The notes: generated from the letters alone by a model not told the origin. A stretch of 64,000 nt of DNA from Candidatus Terasakiella magnetica (GCF_900093605.1 NZ_FLYE01000045.1:62001-126000), one strand, 5' to 3'; numbered from the stretch's first letter, positions 1 through 8,439 are shown. A program made the numbers and translations.

Positions 1-2
1 CC

Positions 3-320
3 ATTGAAGCACGCTTGGCCTTGGGCCATACCAAGTGGCAGGCCTGTGAAACGGTGGTGCGCCAATCCCTTCACACGGGCATGATCGGCATTGTTAATTC
101 CATGTCAGCAGCAGGGCTTGTGTTTATACCGGGGATGATGACAGGCCAGTTGATGGCAGGTGCGGACCCGATTGAGGCGGCAAAATATCAGGCCTTGGTG
201 ATGTTTTTAATTGCGGGCGGCACTGCAATTGGCACCACAATGGCGATTTTTTTAGGGGTCTATCGCCTAACAGATGAGCGCCATCGCCTCAGACTTGATC
301 GGCTTTACGTGAAAATGTGA
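3..320 (+). CDS. fetB: ABC transporter permease, FetB/YbbM (UPF0014) family, 3' fragment
   Basis: This is the C-terminal part of an inner-membrane permease; the start lies left of the window. The fragment opens with EARLALGHTKWQ, the cytoplasmic coupling-helix motif typical of UPF0014 permeases. It then has two hydrophobic stretches, one with FIPGMMTGQLMAG and one with LVMFLIAGGTAIGTTMAIFLG, and a short basic tail. In Escherichia coli FetA-FetB is an iron exporter, so metal export is the likely role, but the ATPase partner is outside the window. Family assignment is fairly sure, substrate is not. The gene ends 66 bases before fabD. Confidence 0.8.
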   Translation: MEARLALGHTKWQACETVVRQSLHTGMIGIVNSMSAAGLVFIPGMMTGQLMAGADPIEAAKYQALVMFLIAGGTAIGTTMAIFLGVYRLTDERHRLRLDRLYVKM

Positions 321-386
321 TTGATCATCTGCCAGCAAGTCTTTATTCCTTTTGCTCAGATATTTAATTGTAAGGATGATGCCAAG

Positions 387-1331
387 ATGTCTCGTGCATT
401 TGTATTCCCCGGTCAGGGTTCTCAAGCCGTTGGTATGGGAAAAGACCTCGCAGACGCTTTTACTGTTGCGCGCGAAGTATTTGAAGAAGTTGATGAGGCC
501 CTGTCTCAAAAGCTCTCCACAATCATGTTTGAAGGGCCAGATGATCAACTGGTTCTCACTGAAAATGCACAGCCTGCCTTGATGGCTGTCTCCATCGCGG
601 TTGCACGTGTTTTAGAAACAGAAGGCAACATCAAGCTGGCAGACCATTGCGATATGGTGGCGGGTCACTCTTTGGGTGAATATTCCGCTCTCGCAGCTAT
701 GGGTGCTTTTTCTGTTGCAGATACAGCGCGTCTTTTAAAGATACGTGGTAAAGCCATGCAAGCAGCTGTGCCTGTTGGTGAAGGTGCCATGGCGGCTTGC
801 CTTGGTCTTTCCCTAGAAGATGCCCAAGCTGTTGCGGCTGAAGCAGCCCAAGGTGATGAAGTTTGTACGGCTGCAAATGATAATGCACCGGGCCAAGTGG
901 TTCTGTCTGGTTCAAAAGCAGCGATTGAACGCGCCATTGGCTTGGCAAAAGAAAAAGGCGCAAAACGTTCTGTTTTACTGCCTGTCTCTGCCCCATTCCA
1001 TTGTGCTTTGATGCAGCCTGCAGCCGATGCTATGGCTGAAGCCCTTGCAGGTGTAAGCATTAACGCCCCGGCTGTGCCTGTTGTTGCAAATGTGGCTGCT
1101 GAAAAAATTACAGACCCTGAAGAAATCCGCAAATTGTTGGTGGAACAAGTCTGTGGTTCTGTTCGTTGGCGCGAAGGTGTGCTCTATATGAAAGAGCAAG
1201 GCGTTGAGCAGTTGGTTGAAGTCGGTACGGGTAAAGTACTTTCTGGTCTGGCGCGTCGCATTGATCGTTCACTCACAGGTGTGGCTGTGAATGGTCCGGC
1301 TGATATTGAGAGCTTCTTGGGCTCACTCTAA
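387..1331 (+). CDS. fabD: Malonyl-CoA:ACP transacylase FabD
   Basis: This cytosolic enzyme moves malonyl from CoA to acyl carrier protein, supplying the extender unit for fatty-acid synthesis. At 314 residues it has the usual family length. The N-terminal FPGQGSQ motif, the nucleophile motif GHSLGEYS (residues 93-100, Ser95) and the catalytic His in APFHCALM (His205) are all present. I chose the ATG at 387, followed by SRAFVFPGQGSQ, because an AAGGA-like ribosome site precedes it; the reading frame stays open further upstream but that extension does not look like FabD. It is first in the fabD-fabG-acpP-fabF-mltG run, 21 bases ahead of fabG. Confidence 0.97.
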   Translation: MSRAFVFPGQGSQAVGMGKDLADAFTVAREVFEEVDEALSQKLSTIMFEGPDDQLVLTENAQPALMAVSIAVARVLETEGNIKLADHCDMVAGHSLGEYSALAAMGAFSVADTARLLKIRGKAMQAAVPVGEGAMAACLGLSLEDAQAVAAEAAQGDEVCTAANDNAPGQVVLSGSKAAIERAIGLAKEKGAKRSVLLPVSAPFHCALMQPAADAMAEALAGVSINAPAVPVVANVAAEKITDPEEIRKLLVEQVCGSVRWREGVLYMKEQGVEQLVEVGTGKVLSGLARRIDRSLTGVAVNGPADIESFLGSL

Positions 1332-1352
1332 GTAAAGGGTAGGGAATTTAAT

Positions 1353-2093
1353 ATGTTTGATTTAACAGGTAAATGTGCGCTGGTAACCGGTGCTTCTGGT
1401 GGTATTGGTGCTGAGATTGCCAAGGCCCTTCACGCCCAAGGCGCAACTGTGGGCCTAACAGGTACACGTGTTGAAGCACTTGAAAAAGTTGCCGCAGAAA
1501 TTGGTGAAGAGCGTGTGCATATCCTGCCTTGTAACCTTTCTGATGATGAAGCTTTGGCAGCGCTACCCAAACAAGCAAGCGATGCCATGGGCTCCCTTGA
1601 TATTTTGGTGAATAATGCAGGTCTTACCCGTGATAACCTTGCCATGCGTCTTAAAGAAGACGATTGGGATGCGGTTTTAAATGTCAATCTGACAGCAGCT
1701 TTTAAACTGTCTAAAGCGGTTTTGCGCGGCATGATGAAAAAACGTTGGGGCCGTATTATCGGCATCACCTCTATTGTGGGTGTGACAGGTAACCCCGGTC
1801 AAACCAACTATGCAGCCTCAAAAGCAGGTATGATTGGCTATTCCAAATCATTGGCTTATGAAGTGGGCTCGCGCGGAATTACAGTAAACTGTCTGGCACC
1901 GGGCTATATTGCCACAGCCATGACAGAAGAGCTGTCTGATGATGTGAAAGATGGTATGTTGACCAAAATTCCGGCAGGCCGTATGGGCGACCCAGCTGAG
2001 ATTGCAGCGGGTGTTGTTTATTTGGCATCTGATGAAGCGCAATATGTGACAGGTCAGACCCTGCACATCAATGGTGGCATGGCAATGATCTAA
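1353..2093 (+). CDS. fabG: 3-oxoacyl-ACP reductase FabG
   Basis: This is the NADPH-dependent ketoreductase of the fatty-acid elongation cycle. It is a 246-residue classical short-chain dehydrogenase. The nucleotide-binding TGASGGIG is at residues 12-19, NNAG near 87-90, and the catalytic triad Ser140, Tyr153, Lys157 lies in ITS...YAASK. The C-terminus ends in the usual INGGMAMI. An AGGG-type ribosome site precedes the ATG. It lies between fabD and acpP; the 153-base gap to acpP is large enough to carry a separate acpP promoter. Confidence 0.97.
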   Translation: MFDLTGKCALVTGASGGIGAEIAKALHAQGATVGLTGTRVEALEKVAAEIGEERVHILPCNLSDDEALAALPKQASDAMGSLDILVNNAGLTRDNLAMRLKEDDWDAVLNVNLTAAFKLSKAVLRGMMKKRWGRIIGITSIVGVTGNPGQTNYAASKAGMIGYSKSLAYEVGSRGITVNCLAPGYIATAMTEELSDDVKDGMLTKIPAGRMGDPAEIAAGVVYLASDEAQYVTGQTLHINGGMAMI

Positions 2094-2246
2094 GCCTTCA
2101 ATTAAAGGCTTTCACCTTGTGAAAAATTGTGCTACCAAACCTCAATTCGAACTTCAGATGAAGTTTGTAAGAGAATTTTAAAGAGTGGGGAAAGCGCGCA
2201 ACGGCGTGTTTAACCTAAGTTCAAAACCGTTAAGGGAATTATTAAG

Positions 2247-2480
2247 ATGAGCGATGTCGCAGAGCGCGTAAAGAAAATCGTAGTTGAACACCTCGGCGTA
2301 GAAGAAGCTAAAGTTACTGAAAATGCTTCTTTCATCGACGATCTGGGCGCAGACAGCTTGGATACAGTTGAGCTGGTTATGGCTTTTGAAGAAGAGTTCG
2401 GCTGTGAAATTCCAGACGATGCTGCTGAAAAAATCTTGACTGTTAAGGATGCCATCGACTTCATCGAAGCAAACGGCTAA
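2247..2480 (+). CDS. acpP: Acyl carrier protein AcpP
   Basis: This 77-residue acidic protein carries the growing acyl chain on 4'-phosphopantetheine. The attachment motif DSLD is at residues 36-39, with Ser37 as the modified residue, inside [12 protein letters not shown]. Length and net charge are typical. The start ATG follows AAGGGAATTATTAAG, a reasonable ribosome site. The gene is separated by over 100 bases from both fabG and fabF, which fits the independent high expression known for acpP in other bacteria. Confidence 0.98.
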   Translation: MSDVAERVKKIVVEHLGVEEAKVTENASFIDDLGADSLDTVELVMAFEEEFGCEIPDDAAEKILTVKDAIDFIEANG

Positions 2481-2505
2481 TTCCTTAGTGAGTTATTACG
2501 AGATG

Positions 2506-2538
2506 TGAGCGTCGGCCCGAAACAGCGGTCTGCGCTCA
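2506..2538 (+). terminator. Possible acpP hairpin/partial terminator
   Basis: TGAGCG at 2506-2511 pairs with CGCTCA at 2533-2538, enclosing a GC-rich interior, and is followed by ATTCTTGTTT. It sits between acpP and fabF and could attenuate read-through so that acpP transcript is more abundant. The T-run is weak, so this is tentative. Confidence 0.35.
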
Positions 2539-2593
2539 TTCTTGTTTATAGACCTGTATTATTTGAGACGAGCTCAAAGGATTTTGATCAGAC

Positions 2594-3853
2594 ATGAGAC
2601 GTGTAGTCGTTACTGGCCTTGGTATGGTTTCCCCGTTAGCAAACGGTGTTAAACCAACTTGGGAAAAACTTTTGAACGCCGAATCCGGCATCAATAAAAT
2701 CGAATCTTTCAATGTTGAAGATATTCCTGCAAAAATCGCTGGTCAGGTGCCGCTTGGCGAAGGCGAGGGATTGTTTAATTCCGAGGATTATGTATCTAAA
2801 AAAGAGCGCCGCCGTATGGACGATTTTATCGTTTACGGTTTGGCAGCTGCCATTGAAGCGGTTGAAGATTCTGGTTGTCAAAGCGATGATGAAGAAGAGC
2901 AATTTCGCACTGGTGTCATGATCGGTTCCGGTATTGGTGGTCTTCCTGAGATTTCCAGAGGGGCTGTGACAGTTGAAACCAATTCAGTTCGTCGCCTTTC
3001 TCCTTTCTTCATTCCGGCAAGTTTGATCAACTTGGTTTCTGGTCATGTATCTATCAAATACGGTTTTAAAGGCCCGAACCACGCCGTGGTTACAGCCTGT
3101 GCAACCGGTGCGCACGCCATTGGTGATGCAGCACGTATCATCGCCCTTGATGATGCTGATGTGATGGTTGCTGGTGGTGCAGAAGCGGCATGTTGTCGCC
3201 TTGGCATGGCGGGTTTTGCCCAAGCTAAAGCCTTGTCCACATCCTATAACGATGACCCAACTGCGGGTTCGCGCCCATGGGATGAAGGTCGTGATGGTTT
3301 TGTTATGGGTGAAGGCGCTGGTGTGGTTGTTCTTGAAGAATATGAGCATGCCAAAAAACGTGGCGCAAAAATCTATGGTGAAGTGATTGGTTACGGCATG
3401 TCCGGTGATGCCTATCACATTACAGCACCTGCTGCTGATGGTAACGGTGGTTTCCGCGCGATGCAGGCCTCCATTAAACGCGCAGGCATCAATGTTGATG
3501 AGATCGATTACATCAACGCCCATGGTACATCTACACCACTTGGTGATGAGATCGAACATGGTGCAGTGAAACGCCTGCTGGGTGAACATTATAAGAAGCC
3601 GACCATGTCTTCGACAAAATCAGCCATTGGTCACCTGTTGGGTGCGGCTGGTGCGGTTGAAGCCATCTTCTCGCTTCTCTCCATCCAGAACAATGTTGTT
3701 CCCCCAACTTTGAACTTGAACAACCCGTCTGACGGCTGTGATATGGACCTTGCGCCATTGCAGGCGAAAGAGCGTGAAGTGAATATTGCCTTGTCCAACT
3801 CGTTTGGGTTTGGCGGTACGAACGCTTCTTTGGTTTTCAAGTCTGTTGACTAA
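2594..3853 (+). CDS. fabF: 3-oxoacyl-ACP synthase II FabF
   Basis: This condensing enzyme extends acyl-ACP with malonyl-ACP and is usually the one that makes long unsaturated chains. It has 419 residues, close to the family length. The thiolase-fold active site is complete: Cys169 in TACATGAHAIG, His310 in NAHGTSTPLGD, Lys342 in STKSAIGHLLGA and His347 just after it. The glycine-rich NSFGFGGTNAS is near the C-terminus. It follows acpP in the same direction and ends 8 bases before mltG, so the two are probably co-transcribed. Confidence 0.97.
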   Translation: MRRVVVTGLGMVSPLANGVKPTWEKLLNAESGINKIESFNVEDIPAKIAGQVPLGEGEGLFNSEDYVSKKERRRMDDFIVYGLAAAIEAVEDSGCQSDDEEEQFRTGVMIGSGIGGLPEISRGAVTVETNSVRRLSPFFIPASLINLVSGHVSIKYGFKGPNHAVVTACATGAHAIGDAARIIALDDADVMVAGGAEAACCRLGMAGFAQAKALSTSYNDDPTAGSRPWDEGRDGFVMGEGAGVVVLEEYEHAKKRGAKIYGEVIGYGMSGDAYHITAPAADGNGGFRAMQASIKRAGINVDEIDYINAHGTSTPLGDEIEHGAVKRLLGEHYKKPTMSSTKSAIGHLLGAAGAVEAIFSLLSIQNNVVPPTLNLNNPSDGCDMDLAPLQAKEREVNIALSNSFGFGGTNASLVFKSVD

Positions 3854-3861
3854 GGTGCTTG

Positions 3862-4899
3862 ATGAGCGAGACTGAAAAGCCTCAGCCACAAGGTAAAAAG
3901 AATAAGCCGAAATCTTCTGTGAAGAAGCTTTCGGCTTTTCTTGTGGCATTCGTTGTAATTGTTGTTTTTGCAGCAAGTGCATTTTCATTCTGGCTTGCCA
4001 AGAGTTTTACCCGTTCATGGGTGTTAGAAGAAGATAAGGTTGTTGAAATCCCCGTGGGCAGCGGGGTGTCAAAAATTGCTGATATCCTGACCCGTGAAGG
4101 GATCATCAACAACCCGCTGGCGTTTCGTATCGTGCTGCGGTTTAATAAAATTGATACGGGACTTAAGGCAGGGGAATATCTGTTTCCTGCGCGTGTGACG
4201 CCCAAAAAAGTCGCACAAATTTTACAAGATGGTAAATCAATCCTCCATCGTGTGACCTTTGCTGAAGGGCTAACCTCCGTTGAGATGGTCGCCTTGTTAA
4301 ATGGGGAGCTGGGCATGGAGGGGATTGTTATGCAGACCCCGCCAGAGGGTAGTTTGTTGCCGGAAACCTATAGTTTCTCCAAAGGTCTAAAGCGTGAGAA
4401 AATGCTTTCTCAAATGCAAGGCGCAATGGATAAAACCCTGTCTGAGCTTTGGCAGAAAAGGCAAGACGGTTTGCCTTTAAAATCCAAGCAGGAAGCCTTG
4501 GTTCTTGCCTCTATTGTTGAAAAAGAAACAGGTATCAGTTCTGAGCGTGGAAAAGTTGCCGGTGTCTTTATTAACCGTTTGAAAAAACGCATGCGCCTGC
4601 AAACAGACCCAACCGTGGTCTATGGCATTACATTGGGCCAAGAACCATTGGGGCGCCCGTTATCGAAAAAAGACCTCAAAACACCAACACCTTATAACAC
4701 TTATACAAACTACGGTTTGCCACCCACACCCATTACCAACCCGGGTCGTGCGGCGATTGAAGCAGTGTTAAATCCGTCTAAAACAGATGCCTTGTATTTT
4801 GTTGCCGATGGGTCAGGTGGGCATGCCTTTGCCAAAACCTTGCGTGAGCATAACCGCAATGTCAGCCATTGGCGTAAAATTGAGCGTTCTCGCAAGTAA
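3862..4899 (+). CDS. mltG: Endolytic murein transglycosylase MltG
   Basis: MltG cuts nascent glycan strands in peptidoglycan and is thought to terminate their growth. The protein has 345 residues: a basic cytoplasmic N-terminus, one membrane helix at about residues 23-46, then a periplasmic YceG domain. The catalytic Glu is probably Glu220 in LASIVEKETG, and the conserved LQTDPTVVYG and TPYNTY blocks are present. I prefer the ATG at 3862 to the TTG one codon earlier. Linkage to fabF/acpP is a common arrangement and couples envelope lipid and wall synthesis. Confidence 0.95.
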   Translation: MSETEKPQPQGKKNKPKSSVKKLSAFLVAFVVIVVFAASAFSFWLAKSFTRSWVLEEDKVVEIPVGSGVSKIADILTREGIINNPLAFRIVLRFNKIDTGLKAGEYLFPARVTPKKVAQILQDGKSILHRVTFAEGLTSVEMVALLNGELGMEGIVMQTPPEGSLLPETYSFSKGLKREKMLSQMQGAMDKTLSELWQKRQDGLPLKSKQEALVLASIVEKETGISSERGKVAGVFINRLKKRMRLQTDPTVVYGITLGQEPLGRPLSKKDLKTPTPYNTYTNYGLPPTPITNPGRAAIEAVLNPSKTDALYFVADGSGGHAFAKTLREHNRNVSHWRKIERSRK

Positions 4900-5073
4900 A
4901 AATATACGTAGAAAAACCTAATTAAATATAAGGTGGTGAAGAAAAGTTCATTCTATCACTAATTTAGGTGATTTCACGTGTGATTGATTTATTGTACACA
5001 TAAATACAATGAAAATGAGGCATTGGATGAGATTTTATGTCATACTCCCCACGGTTTTTCTTTGGGGGACGTT

Positions 5074-5505
5074 ATGATAAAAATCGAATGGGATGACTAT
5101 CTGGCAACGGGCATTGATGTCATTGATATGGACCACAAAATTTTGCTTGGCTTGATTAATCAGGTGTTTGATGTTGGCGTTGAAAAAGATGATGCCAAGC
5201 TGACACTTATTCTTGAAAGTTTGGCGGATTATGTGGATGAACATTTCAAACGTGAAGAAATTTTGATGCAAATCTGTGGTTATAAAAATTTAGAAGAACA
5301 TAAAGAAAAACACCGCAAGATTACAGAAACGGTTCAGGGGCTGTTTAAAATCTATCAAACCAATCCTGCACTGGTAAATATTGATGGATTTCAGACTTTT
5401 TTAGCAGATTGGTTACCAACCCATATTTTAAATGAAGACCATGGGTATAAAGATACATTGCTTGCAAACCGTGACCTGATTGAGATGGTGAAGGATCGCA
5501 TTTAA
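5074..5505 (+). CDS. Bacteriohemerythrin
   Basis: This is a small cytosolic di-iron oxygen-binding protein of 143 residues. The ligand pattern of the family is visible: His in MDHKILLGLINQ, His and Glu in DEHFKREEILM, His-x3-His in EEHKEKHRK, and His/Asp in HILNEDHGYKD. The start at 5074 is favoured because TTTGGGGGAC precedes it; an in-frame earlier start would add about 30 unrelated residues. Its stop codon directly touches the ATG of the next gene, so the pair is translationally linked. That suggests the oxygen signal or supply is used by the partner, which is inference. Confidence 0.93.
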   Translation: MIKIEWDDYLATGIDVIDMDHKILLGLINQVFDVGVEKDDAKLTLILESLADYVDEHFKREEILMQICGYKNLEEHKEKHRKITETVQGLFKIYQTNPALVNIDGFQTFLADWLPTHILNEDHGYKDTLLANRDLIEMVKDRI

Positions 5506-6714
5506 ATGACTTTGAAGCCGGATGACTTTATCAGTTTTGTAAAAGAAAAAGCCCAAAGTGAGGGTTCAGACGCTGTTGCACAGATGTATGCCATTAACTT
5601 GGAATATGCTGTGAAACTTATGGGCAAAGACTGGTCCAAAGTACACAGAAAGGCCATGTTTATTGCAGAGACAATCATCAAGGGTAACTTATCTCTTGAT
5701 GATCAGGTCATGCGTTATGAAGATGGTATGTCTTTTGTTATTCTTTTTGCGACACTTAATGCACAGCAGGCTGAAGTTAAGCTGGAACTGATTACCGAGC
5801 AAATCGGTAAAAAGATTCTGGGTAAAGATTATACGGTTAACGGTAAAAGTGGTATCCAATCCGGTGCCATTAACATGGAAGACCTAGTTGGCTATAGTGA
5901 GGCAGCCAAGAAGAAAGCGGCAAAACCAACGGTGCGGCTTCATGCCGATAAGCCCAAGGACAGTACGCAAAAAATCCTTGATACGATTGATATCGTTTTT
6001 TTCCCGATTTGGGATACGAAAAATGAAATCGTTGTGGGCTATCGAGTAAAGCCCAAGCGCGTATATCTAAAAAATACCCTTTGGGGGGATCAGGTTTTGA
6101 TGGGGGGGAGTGAAGACCCCTTATGGTCTGATCTTAAGCCCAAAGTTATTAAAAAAACCTATGAGCAAATTCAGCAGAATTTTTGCCCTAAAACTGCCTA
6201 TATGGTGGGGCTGAATGTAGCTTCTTTCTTTAATAAAAACTTTGTGACGGCTCTCGTTCAATCTGTAAAACAATCACCCTTATCAAAAACCACAATTGGT
6301 TTTGAACTACAGGGCCTTGATCAGGATTTTAGCCCGAAGATGGTTGATTATGCCATTGAGGTTTTGAGCAAGCTCGGCAGCCATGTGACTGTCATTGCCG
6401 GGCCGGATAATGATTTTTCCGCCATTTGTGATCGTCATAAAATAAAATATCATGGGTTACATTTACATCGTTTGCTGGATTCTCAGCTGGGGCGTAAATA
6501 TGCTTACCGCACTTGTTCACTTTTTGCCCGTCAATGTAATGAAGCGGAGACACGTTCTTTCATTTGGGGAGTAGACCGTATTGATGATCTTAATATGGCG
6601 TTGCAAGCGGGCTTTCGATATATCAGCGGGCGCGCGGTGAAGTGGGAAACAGATGCACCGCTTAAAGCCTATGCTCTTACGAAAAAAGACGTGTTAATGG
6701 ATACGTCTTTTTAA
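5506..6714 (+). CDS. Protein with degenerate EAL-like C-terminal domain
   Basis: This 402-residue soluble protein is encoded immediately after bacteriohemerythrin, with no spacer. The C-terminal half (from about residue 160) has the layout of an EAL domain: VGYRVKPK replaces the usual ExLxR strand, then GLNVASFF, IGFELQGLDQ, VTVIAGPDND and a late SGRAVKWE. The acidic metal-binding and catalytic residues of a true phosphodiesterase are missing. The N-terminal half has weak GGDEF-like spacing only (VMRYEDGMSFVILF). I infer a non-enzymatic effector or scaffold, perhaps c-di-GMP or protein binding, coupled to an oxygen-binding partner. No exact family is recognised. Confidence 0.6.
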   Translation: MTLKPDDFISFVKEKAQSEGSDAVAQMYAINLEYAVKLMGKDWSKVHRKAMFIAETIIKGNLSLDDQVMRYEDGMSFVILFATLNAQQAEVKLELITEQIGKKILGKDYTVNGKSGIQSGAINMEDLVGYSEAAKKKAAKPTVRLHADKPKDSTQKILDTIDIVFFPIWDTKNEIVVGYRVKPKRVYLKNTLWGDQVLMGGSEDPLWSDLKPKVIKKTYEQIQQNFCPKTAYMVGLNVASFFNKNFVTALVQSVKQSPLSKTTIGFELQGLDQDFSPKMVDYAIEVLSKLGSHVTVIAGPDNDFSAICDRHKIKYHGLHLHRLLDSQLGRKYAYRTCSLFARQCNEAETRSFIWGVDRIDDLNMALQAGFRYISGRAVKWETDAPLKAYALTKKDVLMDTSF

Positions 6715-6720
6715 GCAGCA

Positions 6721-6909
6721 TTACTTTTTTTCATTTTCGATAAATTGGATATGTTGGCGTGCTGCGCGCATACGCTTGCAGTCACATGGAATGTCATTGG
6801 GATCATCATATTCAATGCATTTTTGACTTTTATGAGGATTTGGACAGCTATTATAAATATCTTGAATAAAGCTTTTTAGCTTATCGGCAAGATCATTGTT
6901 ATGATCCAT
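6721..6909 (-). CDS. Small Cys-containing hypothetical protein, 62 aa
   Basis: This is a short acidic/polar protein with four cysteines (in NSCPNPHKSQKCIEY and IPCDCKRM). It has no signal peptide or membrane segment. A strong ribosome site GGGGAGGAGATGGGAAATG precedes the start, which is the main reason to accept it as real. Four spaced cysteines could bind a metal, but no known zinc-ribbon spacing is evident. It lies 61 bases downstream of the CULT gene on the same strand, so it may be co-transcribed with it. Confidence 0.65.
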   Translation of the reverse strand: MDHNNDLADKLKSFIQDIYNSCPNPHKSQKCIEYDDPNDIPCDCKRMRAARQHIQFIENEKK

Positions 6910-6970
6910 TTCCCATCTCCTCCCCAGGTGATTTGTAGGAAAGTCTACAGGAAGAATTCTACTTTAGATA

Positions 6971-7357
6971 TTAGCTTTTGGTATCGTTATTGGATGTTTC
7001 TGACAGATACTTAAGTATTAACCCGTAAAAGGCCGGAAACGGCTCACCGCCTGTAAATAGCCAGCCCATATGCTTGCCACACCCCTCACAAAGTGCCATG
7101 CGCCAGTGATATCCTGAAAACCATGAAAAGTCAGAACTGGGCGTTCCCGTGGCCCAACATCCCGGGGCATCCCTGAAACACCCAATGTTGAAAACAATGC
7201 CAGCGGGGTTAAAGACAGTGTGATCGTGGGCTTCTTTAATGGAGACTTTAAGCTCGTTTGTCGTAACCCAATGACCACAAGATGCACAAAAGAGCTTTTC
7301 TTTACCAAGTAGAAGCTCGTCTTTATCGCTTAAGTCTTTTTGAGCGTCCAAAGGCAT
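6971..7357 (-). CDS. Stand-alone CULT-domain protein (bacterial cereblon-like)
   Basis: This 128-residue protein is a single CULT domain, the fold that binds thalidomide-type ligands in eukaryotic cereblon. Two zinc knuckles are visible, CASC (Cys24, Cys27) and CEGC (Cys90, Cys93). Three tryptophans, Trp79, Trp85 and Trp99, are placed to form the aromatic ligand cage; from memory these match the numbering of the Magnetospirillum gryphiswaldense cereblon isoform 4. Residue 101 is Phe. There is no Lon-like domain or signal peptide. The natural ligand of bacterial CULT proteins is not settled. The start lies 3 bases after the SDR gene stop, implying an operon. Confidence 0.88.
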   Translation of the reverse strand: MPLDAQKDLSDKDELLLGKEKLFCASCGHWVTTNELKVSIKEAHDHTVFNPAGIVFNIGCFRDAPGCWATGTPSSDFSWFSGYHWRMALCEGCGKHMGWLFTGGEPFPAFYGLILKYLSETSNNDTKS

Positions 7358-7360
7358 GTC

Positions 7361-8119
7361 TTATTCCTTTGAGGGCATGATCTTGGTGATCCGCTCCACA
7401 ATCGCTAAAGGCATGAGGGCAAAAAGCCGTGCAGCCAAGGCCATGGGCCACGGAAAAGCAATGACCGCTTTATTTTTTAAAAGGCCGTTTTTAATGATGC
7501 GTGCGGCCTTTGGGCCTTCCATCAAAAGGGGCATCTTGAAAGTATTTTGTGCGGTAATGCGGCTTTTTACAAAACCCGGGCAAATGACATTGACCTTCAG
7601 CCCGTTATGTTGATAGCGCATGCGCAACGCCTCGCCATAAGCTTTAACCGCCACTTTTGAAGCACTATAGGCAGGGGAGCTGGCAAGCCCGCGAAACCCG
7701 GCGAGTGAGCTCATTAAAGCGACTTGACCGCGCCCGCGATTAATCATCAAAGGGATAATAGGTAAGATGGTGTTAAGCGTGCCTGCCAAATTAACCGCAA
7801 ATATATCCCGTGTGGATTCTTCCCAGTTTTCAACACCGCTGGAGCCACCAGAAATACCTGCATTGGCAATGATCAGGTCAATTTCCCTATGTTCATCGCG
7901 TGTGATCAACCATTGTGTCATGGCACCTCGATCCATCACATCAATGATTTGCTCATCAACTTCAGCGCCCTTATCGCGGCATTTCTGGGCAACTTCATGT
8001 AAGCGGGCTTTGTTGCGTGCGCTTAAGGACAGGCAGACGCCGGGGGCGGCATATTCCAGTGCAAGGGCTTGCCCAATGCCGCTGGAGGCACCTGTGATCA
8101 ATATATGTTTCATGGACAT
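7361..8119 (-). CDS. Short-chain dehydrogenase/reductase (SDR)
   Basis: This is a classical NAD(P)-dependent SDR of about 250 residues. TGASSGIG is near the N-terminus, NAGISGG in the middle, and the catalytic SerX12TyrX3Lys in MSSLAGFRG...YSASK. The substrate is unknown. A hydrophobic C-terminus (AARLFALMPLAIVERI) may touch the membrane. Two in-frame ATGs exist (ending at 8119 and 8113); neither has a clear ribosome site because the palindromic element at 8119-8388 begins exactly at the start codon and has replaced the native leader. Expression may now depend on that element. Confidence 0.85.
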   Translation of the reverse strand: MSMKHILITGASSGIGQALALEYAAPGVCLSLSARNKARLHEVAQKCRDKGAEVDEQIIDVMDRGAMTQWLITRDEHREIDLIIANAGISGGSSGVENWEESTRDIFAVNLAGTLNTILPIIPLMINRGRGQVALMSSLAGFRGLASSPAYSASKVAVKAYGEALRMRYQHNGLKVNVICPGFVKSRITAQNTFKMPLLMEGPKAARIIKNGLLKNKAVIAFPWPMALAARLFALMPLAIVERITKIMPSKE

Positions 8120-8388
8120 TAGGGTCAGGACCTATTAATTTATTGAGCTTGGCAGAGATGAATTTGAAGAAGGATTAGGCATATCCCCCTGCAGAAGTAC
8201 GTGTACTTTAAGGGGGAGTATAACGACAGCCTTCTTCAAATTCATCCTGTCCCTTCGGGATTTATTAAAAATGCCACAAATGCAGCGTCAAAGACTTTTG
8301 AAATACAAGTACTTCCTGCAAGCCATTTCCTTGCCTTGTGGTATTTTTAATAAACCAAGCACATTAAATGAATAGGTCCTGACCCTAA
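8119..8388. repeat. 270-bp palindromic REP/MITE-like element
   Basis: The ends are 34-base inverted repeats (8119-8152 and 8355-8388, 31 of 34 matching) beginning TTAGGGTCAGGACCTATT. Inside are two further stem-loops: a perfect 17-base stem (8157-8173 with 8230-8246) capped by a nested CCCCCT/AGGGGG hairpin, and a 19-base stem (8261-8279 with 8336-8354, one mismatch). A TCCC-TTCG-GGA tetraloop lies between them. It has no coding capacity. The architecture resembles non-autonomous palindromic repeats moved by RAYT-type transposases. The element fills almost all the gap between the SDR gene and yicC. Confidence 0.75.
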
Positions 8389-8439
8389 CATACCAAGAAA
8401 GGTATAAGATGTGTCAAACAAAACAAAAGGAGATATGTG

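Noticed and set aside
321-386. N-terminal extension of FabD
   Set aside because: The frame is open but the protein family starts at the ATG at 387, which has a ribosome site; the upstream stretch is not similar to FabD.
2984-3589. Long minus-strand frame inside fabF (201 codons)
   Set aside because: It lies wholly antisense to a conserved enzyme, is Thr/Cys/His-rich without domain features and has no ribosome site; it is a coding shadow.
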